Notes: generated from the sequence alone by a model not told the origin. Shown: positions 24,996-33,845, numbered from the stretch's first letter. The stretch: 39,067 nt of DNA from Eubacteriales bacterium (GCA_028705495.1 JAQWDK010000019.1:1-39067); one strand, 5' to 3'. Made by a program: numbers and translations.

Positions 24996-26366
24996 ATGAA
25001 CGTACACAGCAACGATCAACTCAACCTCAGAGGTCTTGTAAACGAAGCTAAGTCTACATACGAGATACCAGCCTCTGCCTTTGAAGGAGAAAGAATTAAA
25101 AAAGGACTGCGTAACGCTGACGGAACCGGTGTTATAGCTGGTGTTACAGGAATTGGTCTTGTACACGGATATGTCATCGACGAAGGCGAAAAGACTCCAA
25201 TTGACGGTAAGCTCTATTACCGCGGATACGATGTTGAGGAGATAGTCGAATATTACGCGTACTGCCAGAGATACGGATATGAAGAATGTTCCTATCTCCT
25301 TTTAATGGGTAAGCTTCCCACCGAGGTCGAGCTCTCACATTTCGATGAGATACTCAACTTCTACCGCCGTCTACCGTCACGTTTTGCGGAGGATGTCATA
25401 CTTAAAGCACCCTCACGCAATATTATGAGCAAAATGACCGCAAGCGTATTAGCGCTCGCTTCGTTCGACGACAGAGCTGACGACTGCTCTTTCGAGAATG
25501 TACTTATGCAGAGCATTTCCCTCATTGCAAGAATTCCGATTATTGCAGCTATGGCCTATGCAGTAAAGCGTCACAAATTCTATAACGAAAGCCTTACGCT
25601 CCACTTCCCCCGCGCTGGTTATTCAACAAGCGAAAACTTCCTTCGTGTCGCAAGGCCTGATAAAATGTTTACTGCTGAAGAAGCTATGCTTCTTGACCTC
25701 TGCCTGATTCTCCACGCTGAACATGGCGGCGGTAACAACTCAACTTTTGCGTGTCGTGTACTGTCATCAACCGGAACGGACACCTATTCGGCAATCGCAG
25801 GAGCTCTCGGTTCTTTGAAGGGTCCAAGACATGGCGGCGCGAACATAAAAGTTATTGAAATGCTTGACGATCTCAAGTCGAATGTCCGTGACTATAAAGA
25901 TGAAGACGAAATTGCTGATTATCTTAGAAAAATTGTTGCTAAGGAAGCATACGACAAGAGCGGTCTTATATATGGTATGGGCCATGCGGTTTACACCAAG
26001 AGCGATCCGAGAGCTATTATTCTAAAACATTATGCTGAGACAATGGCAAACGAGCGCGGCTATTCCGACGACTTCAATATACTTCAGACAATCGAGAAAC
26101 TCGCACCCGGAATCCTCGCCGCACGTGCAAGCGCTAACGCAAAGGCTGCATCTCAGATATGTGCTAACGTAGATATGTACTCCGGCACAGTCTTCAGAAT
26201 GCTCGGAATCCCCAGCGATATGTTCACACCTCTGTTCGCAATCTCCAGAGTTTCTGGATGGTGCGCACACAGGCTTGAGGAAATCGTCACATCCAAAAAA
26301 ATTATACGCCCCGGCTATAAATCCTATGGCGATATCCAGCAATATATCCCTCTCGATAAAAGATAG
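24996..26366 (+). CDS. Citrate synthase
   Basis: 456 residues; condenses acetyl-CoA and oxaloacetate to citrate. Landmarks: GKLYYRGYDVEEIVEY near 73-88, LHAEHGGGNNSTF near 238 (first catalytic His), SLKGPRHGGAN near 278, and YGMGHAVYTKSDPRA near 330 (second catalytic His and the DPR substrate site). ATG 24996 is preferred because AAAGGA (24980-24985) precedes it, the protein then starts like its family, and the promoter falls after the longer alternative start at 24813. The gene is monocistronic. In an anaerobe it probably feeds glutamate synthesis through a partial TCA arm. A methylcitrate-type specificity cannot be excluded. Confidence 0.92.
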   Translation: MNVHSNDQLNLRGLVNEAKSTYEIPASAFEGERIKKGLRNADGTGVIAGVTGIGLVHGYVIDEGEKTPIDGKLYYRGYDVEEIVEYYAYCQRYGYEECSYLLLMGKLPTEVELSHFDEILNFYRRLPSRFAEDVILKAPSRNIMSKMTASVLALASFDDRADDCSFENVLMQSISLIARIPIIAAMAYAVKRHKFYNESLTLHFPRAGYSTSENFLRVARPDKMFTAEEAMLLDLCLILHAEHGGGNNSTFACRVLSSTGTDTYSAIAGALGSLKGPRHGGANIKVIEMLDDLKSNVRDYKDEDEIADYLRKIVAKEAYDKSGLIYGMGHAVYTKSDPRAIILKHYAETMANERGYSDDFNILQTIEKLAPGILAARASANAKAASQICANVDMYSGTVFRMLGIPSDMFTPLFAISRVSGWCAHRLEEIVTSKKIIRPGYKSYGDIQQYIPLDKR

Positions 26367-26383
26367 ACAGCATTTTATGCTTC

Positions 26384-26441
26384 TGTCCGTCTGCTCAGTA
26401 TTTTACCTTCGGCATATTTAGATTTCTCCTCGCGACGGACA
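26384..26441 (+). repeat. Inverted repeat after citrate synthase
   Basis: TGTCCGTC (26384-26391) and GACGGACA (26434-26441), perfect 8-bp arms 42 nt apart, in the 3' region before the terminator. The first arm can alternatively pair with GACAG just after the stop codon. Confidence 0.35.
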
Positions 26442-26460
26442 CCCTTTAGACTTTTTAAAT

Positions 26461-26503
26461 ATCGGCATAGTTTAGTATATGTTACTTACTGTGCCGATTT
26501 TTC
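26461..26503 (+). terminator. Citrate synthase terminator
   Basis: ATCGGCA (26461-26467) with TGCCGAT (26492-26498), extended by inner pairing of AGTA/TTACT, followed by TTTTTC. Confidence 0.8.
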
Positions 26504-26600
26504 TTTTGAAAGTTTCTTATCGTTTTGGAGTTTTTTATGCATACTTTGTTTTCATATTTGTCGTACTTCTCTTCCATTCAAGGAACTTGTTTAATTATCG

Positions 26601-26629
26601 TTGACTTTTCGATAAACGAAAAGTATAAT
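26601..26629 (+). promoter_or_regulatory. Promoter with a perfect operator in its spacer
   Basis: TTGACT (26601-26606), 17 nt, TATAAT (26624-26629). The spacer is filled by the inverted repeat ACTTTTCG-ATAAA-CGAAAAGT (26604-26624), 8-bp perfect arms touching both promoter elements, the expected place for a repressor. Confidence 0.65.
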
Positions 26630-26658
26630 AAAGATATATTTTCTAGTTAGAAAGGATA

Positions 26659-27541
26659 ATGGAAAACGGAAAACGGAAAAAAACTTTCGTTCTTACTTGC
26701 ATTGATAATATTCCTATCGGTTTTCACCTCTTGTTACAGCAGTGATATATCAGGTGATCAATCAAAAGAAACAAGCGGTACTGTTTCAGAAACACCGTCA
26801 GATCCTAATATAATTAATAGTATAGAAGGTATCGACAGCGCTCTTATTTATGATATTGATCGTTCAAAAACTTATGAAAAGGTCAATGTCAGTAACGGAA
26901 GCAAGTATACCCTGCTAACTGAACCCTCATCAACATACCCCGATGACGGAGTAAAGCTAACTGATGAGGTTGTCGGTCAAACAGGCGCGAACTTCACTTC
27001 AAACGATTGGATCGGATTCGTAGCTAAGAAGCAAGTCGAATTTATTGTTGAGCTTAGCGATGTAGTAAAAGGCATTGCCGAAATCAGCGTGAATGTAAAT
27101 TACAACCCTTCACAAGGCCGCCTTGCTCCAAAAACCGTTGATTTCTATGCATCACAAGATGGCGTAATATATAAGCGTGTCGGAACCTCTTCGGCTGCAA
27201 ACGATGATTCAAACATGAAGGTGTACACCCATCATCTAATACGACTTGACATATCAATTTGCAAAAGGTAAATTAGAGCTGGGAGGTCTTGAAATTAAGC
27301 AAACCGAATTCAAAACCGAGGTGAACACTGCGCTCACAAGCTCTCTCGGACTTGACGATTCTACTATACCCGCTACCGCTAAACTCGCAGTAAGTGCGAA
27401 ATACGGCAATGTGCCCTTTCAACCAGCGGAAGCTTTGTCTATACCCCTATGACAGATTTCAAGGGCACCGAAAGTTTTTGGGTAACAATATCAAATGGTG
27501 TTTCTTCTACCACAAAAGAAATAAAAATTACCGTTGAGTAG
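26659..27541 (+). pseudogene. Decayed surface lipoprotein gene (discoidin-like plus Ig-like repeat)
   Basis: ATG 26659 has the RBS AAAGGA but soon runs out of frame. Removing one A from the A-run near 26677-26683 gives MENGKRKKLSFLLAL and then a lipobox (TSC). A second shift near 27237-27240 and a third near 27440 are needed to reach the stop at 27539-27541. The joined product of about 290 residues has a discoidin (F5/8C)-like region similar in style to the 1085-residue lipoprotein at 30584, then a beta domain ending in VYTPMTDFKGTESF, typical of tandem Ig/cadherin-like repeats. Three shifts in one gene suggest a pseudogene or poor base calling. The promoter and terminator are intact. Confidence 0.6.
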
Positions 27542-27555
27542 TATAAAAAATATAA

Positions 27556-27580
27556 AAGGCTGCATTTGCAGCCTTTTTTT
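27556..27580 (+). terminator. Rho-independent terminator
   Basis: AAGGCTGC-ATTT-GCAGCCTT with a seven-T tract (27574-27580), just after the decayed lipoprotein gene. Confidence 0.9.
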
Positions 27581-27605
27581 GGTTATTCAACGTTTTCCGT
27601 ATTCC

Positions 27606-27635
27606 TTGACTTGAAATGCACTTTTGTGTTATGAT
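27606..27635 (+). promoter_or_regulatory. sigI promoter (copy 1 of a duplicated promoter)
   Basis: TTGACT (27606-27611), 18 nt, TATGAT (27630-27635). About 50 nt around it resemble 29621-29671 upstream of the DUF2812-like gene, including the identical spacer segment CTTTTGTGTTAT. It looks like a vegetative promoter, not the C-rich SigI type. Confidence 0.55.
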
Positions 27636-27680
27636 TAAGCATGGGAATATAAATGAACCCCAAAGAGAGGCAAATACATA

Positions 27681-28397
27681 ATGCACACTGTTGACGAAGA
27701 CGCTTTGAAAGCAGCGACCGATGCTACTGTATTTTCTGATTTTATAGACAGTAAAAAAAATTTTATAATCGGCTGTATTTTTAAGACTACAAAAAAATAT
27801 GTTTCTAAAAGCGACGATGAATGGTCTGTAGCTTTGATTGCTTTTTCAGATGCTATAAAAACATATTCATACAACAAAGGCGGATTTCTGCCATATGCTG
27901 AAAAGATAATAAAAAACAGGCTTATTGATTATTACCGCTCTCAGCAAAAGTATAAATCAGAATTTTTTGTAAACCCCGTTGTCTTCGATTGCGAGCCCAG
28001 TGAAGATGATGAGGACGCGCCTATTAAAATTGCTGTTGCTGAGAAAATAGTTCTACATGAAGATAACTCTATTAAATATGAGATCGATGCCATAACCAGT
28101 GTCTTTAAAGAATATGGTTTTTCATTCTATGATCTTGCTAAATGTTCTCCGAAATCTAAAAAGACGAAAGAAGCGTGTAAGCAAGCTGTTCTTTACATAC
28201 TGAACAACGAAAAATTAATTTCAGATATCAAAACCACAAAACAATTACCAATAAATAATATTCAAAAAAATACTGACCTACCCAGAAAATTAATCGAAAC
28301 ACATCGTAGATATATAATAGCGGCGATGGAGATACTATCCGGAGAGTATCCATATTTAGCCGAATATGTATCATACATTAGAAAGGGAGCAAAATGA
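27681..28397 (+). CDS. sigI: RNA polymerase sigma factor SigI
   Basis: 238 residues of the sigma-I group of sigma-70 factors. The region 2-like segment about 20-95 includes DDEWSVALIAFSDAIKTYSYNKGGF and IIKNRLIDYYRSQ (promoter -10 recognition and core binding). The C-terminal SigI-specific domain (about 130-238) includes LPRKLIETHRRYIIAAMEIL. In Bacillus sigma-I responds to heat and envelope stress; in cellulolytic clostridia multiple SigI factors respond to polysaccharides. It is followed immediately by its anti-sigma factor, 1 nt after the stop. GAGAGG lies about 10 nt before ATG 27681. Confidence 0.9.
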   Translation: MHTVDEDALKAATDATVFSDFIDSKKNFIIGCIFKTTKKYVSKSDDEWSVALIAFSDAIKTYSYNKGGFLPYAEKIIKNRLIDYYRSQQKYKSEFFVNPVVFDCEPSEDDEDAPIKIAVAEKIVLHEDNSIKYEIDAITSVFKEYGFSFYDLAKCSPKSKKTKEACKQAVLYILNNEKLISDIKTTKQLPINNIQKNTDLPRKLIETHRRYIIAAMEILSGEYPYLAEYVSYIRKGAK

Positions 28398-28398
28398 T

Positions 28399-29538
28399 AT
28401 GAAATCAGTTGTAACAGAAATTCGCGGAAACACTGCGGTTTTACTTTCTGATGACGGGTGCATAGTCAAGGTTAAAAACAAAAACTATGAATTGGGTCAG
28501 GAGATAGGAATGAATACGACTCTAAAATTTAATTTCAAGAAAGCAGCTGCTTTTGTAGCAGCGGCATGCTTTGTGCTAGTTCTCGGTGGAACCGCAGTCG
28601 CATATAACATCCCCACTACATATTTAAGCGTTGATGTCAACCCTTCAATTGAATACTCTATTAATATGTTTAATAGAGTTCTTTCAGCAGAAGGTGTTAA
28701 TGACGATGGCACAAAGATTGTCGATGAGATTGATTTAAAAAACTTAAAAAACAAAACCATTGATGAAGCTATTGCTCTGACCGTCGAAGAAGTAGCACGT
28801 GCTGGCTACTTGAATGCAGATGGCGCAGGGATTGTAATTACGGCCTCCTCAGACGATATGGAAAAATCGGCCGAATTGGCAGAAGAGCTCGCAAAAACAG
28901 CTGGTGAAACCTGTGAAGAAAATAACTGTGAAGCTACCGTAAACGCTGAAGCTGTTGGAAAAGCCAGAGTAGAAGAAGCTAAAAAAATAGGTGTTACACC
29001 TGGTAAACTCAATTTAGTTGAAAAGCTGAAGGAAAGCGCAGAAGATCCCGACAGCATCGATATAAACGAATGGGTTAATAAATCTGTTAAGGACATAATG
29101 GCTCAAACCAAACAGAACAAAGAACAACGCAAAAACCAAGAAAAGAACAGAAATATAGACGAAGAAATACAAGATGACGAACAAAACAATGTTTCGGAAA
29201 CTGATGAAAGCATCCCCGACTTTGTAGAAGACGAATTAGAATCGGATGAATCAAAAGAATGTGAACAAAACTGTGAATCATGTGGTGAATGTGAATTAAA
29301 CTGTGAATCATGTGATGAATGCGAACCCAAATTAGACTGTGAGTCAAATACAAAAAACGGTTCATCGAATGGTAATGGAAAAGGTCCAAAGGATGATAAA
29401 AAAAGCTCAAATTCGAAAAATAAAGACAAAAAAGTTACTGATAACGAAGATGACGATTTTGATTTAGACGAAGATGATGTTGACTGTCCTGAATTTAAGG
29501 TAGGTAAGGACACTAAAGGCAATAGTAAAAAGAAATAA
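28399..29538 (+). CDS. rsgI: RsgI-type anti-sigma factor with Cys-rich acidic tail
   Basis: 379 residues. The cytoplasmic RsgI N-terminal domain (1-45) is followed by one helix (about 47-68, AAAFVAAACFVLVLGGTAVAY) and the conserved periplasmic RsgI region beginning YLSVDVNPSIEYSIN (about 75-240). After about 240 the tail is low-complexity Lys/Glu/Asp/Asn with a Cys-rich stretch of eight cysteines built on a 30-nt tandem repeat (29257-29349), then a Ser/Gly/Lys segment. Known RsgI sensors often end in carbohydrate-binding modules; none is visible here, so the tail may instead sense metals or redox state. GGGAG (28385-28389) precedes ATG 28399. Confidence 0.85.
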   Translation: MKSVVTEIRGNTAVLLSDDGCIVKVKNKNYELGQEIGMNTTLKFNFKKAAAFVAAACFVLVLGGTAVAYNIPTTYLSVDVNPSIEYSINMFNRVLSAEGVNDDGTKIVDEIDLKNLKNKTIDEAIALTVEEVARAGYLNADGAGIVITASSDDMEKSAELAEELAKTAGETCEENNCEATVNAEAVGKARVEEAKKIGVTPGKLNLVEKLKESAEDPDSIDINEWVNKSVKDIMAQTKQNKEQRKNQEKNRNIDEEIQDDEQNNVSETDESIPDFVEDELESDESKECEQNCESCGECELNCESCDECEPKLDCESNTKNGSSNGNGKGPKDDKKSSNSKNKDKKVTDNEDDDFDLDEDDVDCPEFKVGKDTKGNSKKK

Positions 29539-29566
29539 CTTATCTGAAGCTAATAATAAATAGCGC

Positions 29567-29614
29567 AAAAGAGAGACTGCTCAAAGGTTTATACTTTAGA
29601 GTGGTCTTTCTTTT
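29567..29614 (+). terminator. Terminator of sigI-rsgI
   Basis: AAAAGAGAGACTGCTC (29567-29582) pairs with GAGTGGTCTTTCTTTT (29599-29614) through a long stem with G-U pairs; the descending arm is itself T-rich. Confidence 0.65.
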
Positions 29615-29641
29615 CGAGTTGTTCAATTTTCACCGAATTTC

Positions 29642-29671
29642 TTGACTTAATATACGCTTTTGTGTTATTAT
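29642..29671 (+). promoter_or_regulatory. Promoter of the DUF2812-like gene (copy 2 of a duplicated promoter)
   Basis: TTGACT (29642-29647), 18 nt, TATTAT (29666-29671). Flank and spacer closely match the sigI promoter, including CTTTTGTGTTAT and the upstream CCGnATT.CTTGACTT. Confidence 0.55.
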
Positions 29672-29689
29672 TGGTTAAGGACATCCGTT

Positions 29690-29719
29690 AGGAGGTAAGC
29701 GGCAAGATATTATTGCCGC
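29690..29719 (+). promoter_or_regulatory. Shine-Dalgarno separated from the start by a hairpin
   Basis: AGGAGG (29690-29695) is 35 nt from ATG 29731. A perfect hairpin GCGGCAA-GATATTA-TTGCCGC (29699-29719) lies between. If folded, the effective distance falls to about 14 nt. An in-frame TTG at 29713 is the alternative start but lies inside the hairpin. Confidence 0.55.
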
Positions 29720-29730
29720 AAGCATACATA

Positions 29731-30558
29731 ATGAAAAGGACAAAACATTCCTTCTTCATTTTTCGGCGAGGGGATAAAAGGCTTTCTAATATAATTACTG
29801 CTCAAGCAAAGTTAGGTAATATATTTGTATCAATTTCCCCGCTCGGAATAATAACTTTCAAAAATGGCGAACCCTCGGATCACATTTACCGTGTTGAGGA
29901 CCCCGACTTGCCAAAAGATTTGCAACTCTACGACAAAGATATATTTGAAGAAGTTTTTCGCTCAAAGTCTTATGTTGTTTTCAGGTCGACAAAACCAATT
30001 GGCGAAGATGCACTCATTGAAAATGCATCCTTTGAAGCCTGGGAATATGAGCTTGAGACAACATGGCTTGCCGACAAGGCCTCAAAAGGGCTATTTTTGC
30101 GCCGAAAGAAAGGTGACACATTCTATTTTGTCAAGGGTGATCCCGGTGATTACACCTACAGAATAGATTATCAGATAATAAAAAATCCAAAAGAATATCT
30201 CGAACGCATGAAAAGCGATGGATGGGATTATGTTTGCAGCTCAAAAAACGATCACTACTTTATCCGTCCCGGTGTGTACCACGAAAAAGTCAGTGTTAAA
30301 CCTGAGGTAAAAGCGCTTAAAAAGAAAATCCGCTTCAGGTGGTTTGTTTTCGTGATGCTGCTTGCTCTACTTGTAGTTGGAGCAGCTTTTATAGTTGGTG
30401 GTGTATTTACTGAGAATGCATTCCTTGCAAGGAAGATCTTATTTTTCGGGTTAGGCGCTTTCTTTGTTGTTTCTGCTATATCAATCTACATCAGTGTTAT
30501 CAAAGGTTACATATACCTTCATAAAAAGAAAAAGCTCTTAAAGATCAGAGGAGAATAA
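29731..30558 (+). CDS. DUF2812-like membrane protein
   Basis: 275 residues from ATG 29731. The N-terminal half holds two related beta-alpha modules. The second is the clearer DUF2812 type: DYTYRIDYQIIKNPKEYLERM followed by GWDYVCSSKNDHYF (about 144-182). The first (about 30-80, DHIYRVEDPDLPKD) is divergent. Two membrane helices follow (about 205-228 and 240-262) with a basic C-terminal tail. DUF2812 proteins often sit beside PadR-type regulators, but none is here. The function is unknown. It lies 25 nt upstream of the large lipoprotein gene, so they form one transcription unit. Confidence 0.7.
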   Translation: MKRTKHSFFIFRRGDKRLSNIITAQAKLGNIFVSISPLGIITFKNGEPSDHIYRVEDPDLPKDLQLYDKDIFEEVFRSKSYVVFRSTKPIGEDALIENASFEAWEYELETTWLADKASKGLFLRRKKGDTFYFVKGDPGDYTYRIDYQIIKNPKEYLERMKSDGWDYVCSSKNDHYFIRPGVYHEKVSVKPEVKALKKKIRFRWFVFVMLLALLVVGAAFIVGGVFTENAFLARKILFFGLGAFFVVSAISIYISVIKGYIYLHKKKKLLKIRGE

Positions 30559-30583
30559 AAACAAGAAAGGCATGGCCATATCA

Positions 30584-33500
30584 ATGACAAGAAACGCAAA
30601 AAGAAAATTAAAACTTCTTGCCGTTATGCTCGCAATTACAATACTCGGAGGATTTGTAATGACAAGTTGTGAAATAATAGATAATGTTTCTAACGATGTT
30701 TCAGAAACCTCGTCCCCGATAAACGACGACAAAGACAATATCGCCCGCGGAATGCCCTATGCTTATTCCTACATACATAACAGCCCGGTCAAAAACGACC
30801 TACAACTCTCGATGTTGACTGATGGCGATAAAGAAGCTGCCGAAACAATAACGATGAAGCAGTTCACCACATCCAGAGGTGACTGGAGCGGTACTCAACG
30901 TGAACTTAAAGGCTACGAGAATGAGGATGAAGCTTATTATCATATTTCCCTCGATCTCGGATTTGTCTCCACTGTAAAAAAAGCAATTCTCACCTTCCCC
31001 GATGCTGATGAGTCTGTTATGCCTAAAAAAGTTGAGCTATTCTCCTCCGACGACGGCTATAATTTCACTAAATATATCGGTGAAGCTACAAAAATAGACA
31101 ATGGTGAAGTTGTTTTTGATTATTCAGGCTCTGAAGTCAACGCTAAAGCTCTACGCTTCTATATCTATACGCCTGTAGCAACGAAAAATACAATCAGCGA
31201 AATCGAAGTTTTCGGCTCTCGTGAATCTGAGTTAAAGCTGTTGTCAAAGGGGGCGACCTACACCTGGGATGGTGAAGAGCGTGGCGGACTTACTGATGAC
31301 GGTAAGAAACTTACCGACGGTGAGTATACTCCGAACACCGATAAAACTGCTGCTATAGCTAAAAAGTCTTCAACTAAAGACGATATCACTAAGAAGAATT
31401 CTGAAATAATTAAAATCGACCTCGGAGAAGTCAAGAATGTTTCTCAGGTTATAACCGATGCTCTCACAAGAGGTGGCGCATCTTCTGGCATGCCTGAGTA
31501 TTTGAATGTTCGCTACTCTGTTGACGGAAATACCTTTGAGGATTTCGGCCAAAGCTATATTGCCACAACTGCCGGTAATCTTGTCAATTCGAGAAGCAGA
31601 TATCTAATTACACGTAACCATACTGTCAAAGCAAGATATCTTCTTTTAACTTTCCCCACCACATCAATTCTAATGCTTGATGAAATCAGTGTCTATGGAA
31701 GCGATAATGAAGTTAAAGAACCTGTTTATAGTAGCGTTGCCGGTGAAATTTATGCCAACACTAATGTCGCAGCATACCGTGAGGTTAAGCTTAACGGCAA
31801 AGTGGACACAACGCTGACAGATATGCTTTTCTCCAAGGACTCGAAGTCTGTTGTCGGAACAAAAGAAAATACCTTTGAATTCGATGCGTCCGATATAAAG
31901 GACGGCGTTGTTTCAGCAAGTGTCACATTACAGAAAAATAAAGTCCTGAGAGCTATTTTCTATGGTCTGGACGGCGGTGAATACAAAGAAATAGAGAGCA
32001 CATTCACAACCCATACAGTCGGCTCGCTTACAACTATCAACATGTATTTCAGCCAGCTTAAAAACAGCAAATACAAGCTTGTCATAAACACAGAAGCTGA
32101 CGCAAAATTCAATGAGTTCCAGTTGTTTGCGACCCAACCTCAACTCCCCCTCATTCGCGGCGGTTTCTTCCAGATGCCAACCGGTGGCGGCGGTAACCCC
32201 TCTTCATTTAACAGCGATTACGCTTGGTACCTGCAGCTTAAGGGTATGAAGGACCTCGGAATGGACTATGTTGTCATCCAATATAGCGCTCACTACCTAA
32301 ATAAGTCGACATTGATAAACGGTAGTAATATAAAAGCTCTTGGTTATAATTACAACCCTACCTACGGAAGCGTTGACCTCCCTCTCGCTGTACTTGACGC
32401 AGCCGAAAAGCTTGGCATGAAGGTATGGCTTGGTACAATACACGACGCTGACTTTAACAACATCGTGTCAGGAAAAACCCACTACCCTGCAATTGTCGAA
32501 GCCGGAAAAGCAGTAATTAAAGATATCGACGAGATGTACGGCGACCACCCTGCATTTGCAGGTTACTACCTGTCTGATGAGACTTGTGACCAGTGGCTCA
32601 ACTCATCGGGTGGTGTCGATGCAGCAAGAACAATTTATAAGGGTCAGTCAGACTTCATTCACGAAATTGCTCCTGAGAAATCCGTAATGATCGCTCCTGC
32701 TATATGGCGCAGCGGAATACCCCAGAAGAGTGCCGACAACCTCTACAAGATGCTTGTTTCCGACACAAAAGGCGGCAGACCTGTTGCCGATATAGTTGCT
32801 GTACAAGACTGTCTCGGAAGGGATAACAATATCATCATATCAGACGCTGTTTATGATGAGTTCGAGAGATATCTCGACAAATGGGCTGTCGCAATTAGAA
32901 AAGCGGGTGCGGAATTTTGGAATGATACTGAAGTGTTTGACGTAACTTCATCACCCAAAACAGGTGATGAGGTCATAAAGAGCCTTCAGCTGGAAGCAAA
33001 GTACACAAATGCGACGATAGTGTTTGATATACCCCACTATTTTACCACATTCCCGATGCACAACTATAACATCTGGAACTTCATCACACTCACTGATGCT
33101 ACAAAAATTTATACTAAATTTTACACCGACTATATCGCCCTTGAAGCAAGGTCCGACAAAACCACTGCACCAGAGTCGGTTTTGACTCCTGAAGCTACTG
33201 ATGTTGGTGGTGGCAACGGAGACGGCGACCATCTTGTTAAGCATGAAACCACAGCTGGAAAGATCGCAAAAACTTCGACTAGTCCAACTTTCTCCTCCTT
33301 TGAGTCAGACTTCGCAGTTTTTGCAAAAAGCGACACAGGATTTACACCTGAGTATAAAATGCTTTGGGATAACGAAAAGATTTATCTTTTGATAAAAACA
33401 AACGATACTACTGCCTCTTTCGGAAAAGGTGAATGGTGGTCAGGCAAAGATGACCTGCTACAGATATGGCTTACTGCTGATGGCTCGATTCAAACAAGCG

Positions 33501-33829
33501 ATGCACTGGATTCCGATTATGGTATAAGATACTACTTACACAGGACCGGAGCTAATAGCTGGACTGCCGGCAGCGAAGCTACAGATGAAATCAATTTAAG
33601 CTTAGATGATGCGGTTGTTCATGAGACAAAAGGGATTGACGGAAAGCCATGTATTATGGTTTCAGTGACTTGGAATCTCCTTAGTAGAACAGCACCGGTT
33701 ACCGGCGACAAGACCGCTATAGGACTCAAAGTTCAGTATATAGACGGCAAGAGCGAGTCGTGGTCGTCAAGCGATGGCACATACGACAGATCAATAACCT
33801 CAAGCGCGATTTTTGGCTTCTCTGAGTAA
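30584..33829 (+). CDS. Large multidomain lipoprotein with DUF4434-type TIM barrel
   Basis: 1081 residues from ATG 30584 (in-frame ATG 30572 is too close to GAAAGG). The lipobox is TSC near 26. Two discoidin (F5/8C)-like beta domains span about 50-215 and 220-375 (LDLGFVSTVKKAILTFPDA and IDLGEVKNVSQV). A linker domain follows, then a TIM barrel of DUF4434 type (about 520-800) starting RGGFFQMPTGGGG with GMKVWLGTIHDADF and HPAFAGYYLSDETCDQW; the Asp/Glu pair in LSDE is a possible acid/base. The C-terminal CBM9-like domain (about 880-1080) has YKMLWDNEKIYLLIKTND. Probably a cell-surface glycan-acting or glycan-binding protein; the substrate is unknown. Confidence 0.75.
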   Translation: MTRNAKRKLKLLAVMLAITILGGFVMTSCEIIDNVSNDVSETSSPINDDKDNIARGMPYAYSYIHNSPVKNDLQLSMLTDGDKEAAETITMKQFTTSRGDWSGTQRELKGYENEDEAYYHISLDLGFVSTVKKAILTFPDADESVMPKKVELFSSDDGYNFTKYIGEATKIDNGEVVFDYSGSEVNAKALRFYIYTPVATKNTISEIEVFGSRESELKLLSKGATYTWDGEERGGLTDDGKKLTDGEYTPNTDKTAAIAKKSSTKDDITKKNSEIIKIDLGEVKNVSQVITDALTRGGASSGMPEYLNVRYSVDGNTFEDFGQSYIATTAGNLVNSRSRYLITRNHTVKARYLLLTFPTTSILMLDEISVYGSDNEVKEPVYSSVAGEIYANTNVAAYREVKLNGKVDTTLTDMLFSKDSKSVVGTKENTFEFDASDIKDGVVSASVTLQKNKVLRAIFYGLDGGEYKEIESTFTTHTVGSLTTINMYFSQLKNSKYKLVINTEADAKFNEFQLFATQPQLPLIRGGFFQMPTGGGGNPSSFNSDYAWYLQLKGMKDLGMDYVVIQYSAHYLNKSTLINGSNIKALGYNYNPTYGSVDLPLAVLDAAEKLGMKVWLGTIHDADFNNIVSGKTHYPAIVEAGKAVIKDIDEMYGDHPAFAGYYLSDETCDQWLNSSGGVDAARTIYKGQSDFIHEIAPEKSVMIAPAIWRSGIPQKSADNLYKMLVSDTKGGRPVADIVAVQDCLGRDNNIIISDAVYDEFERYLDKWAVAIRKAGAEFWNDTEVFDVTSSPKTGDEVIKSLQLEAKYTNATIVFDIPHYFTTFPMHNYNIWNFITLTDATKIYTKFYTDYIALEARSDKTTAPESVLTPEATDVGGGNGDGDHLVKHETTAGKIAKTSTSPTFSSFESDFAVFAKSDTGFTPEYKMLWDNEKIYLLIKTNDTTASFGKGEWWSGKDDLLQIWLTADGSIQTSDALDSDYGIRYYLHRTGANSWTAGSEATDEINLSLDDAVVHETKGIDGKPCIMVSVTWNLLSRTAPVTGDKTAIGLKVQYIDGKSESWSSSDGTYDRSITSSAIFGFSE

Positions 33830-33845
33830 TCCACACAACAAGTAT

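Noticed and set aside
26659..27541. Two separate intact hypothetical proteins in this interval
   Set aside because: The frames join into one lipoprotein with signal peptide and two domains after single-base corrections, which is a better explanation.
27606..27635. SigI autoregulated promoter before sigI
   Set aside because: The elements are vegetative TTGACT/TATGAT; no C-rich -35 of the SigI type is seen.
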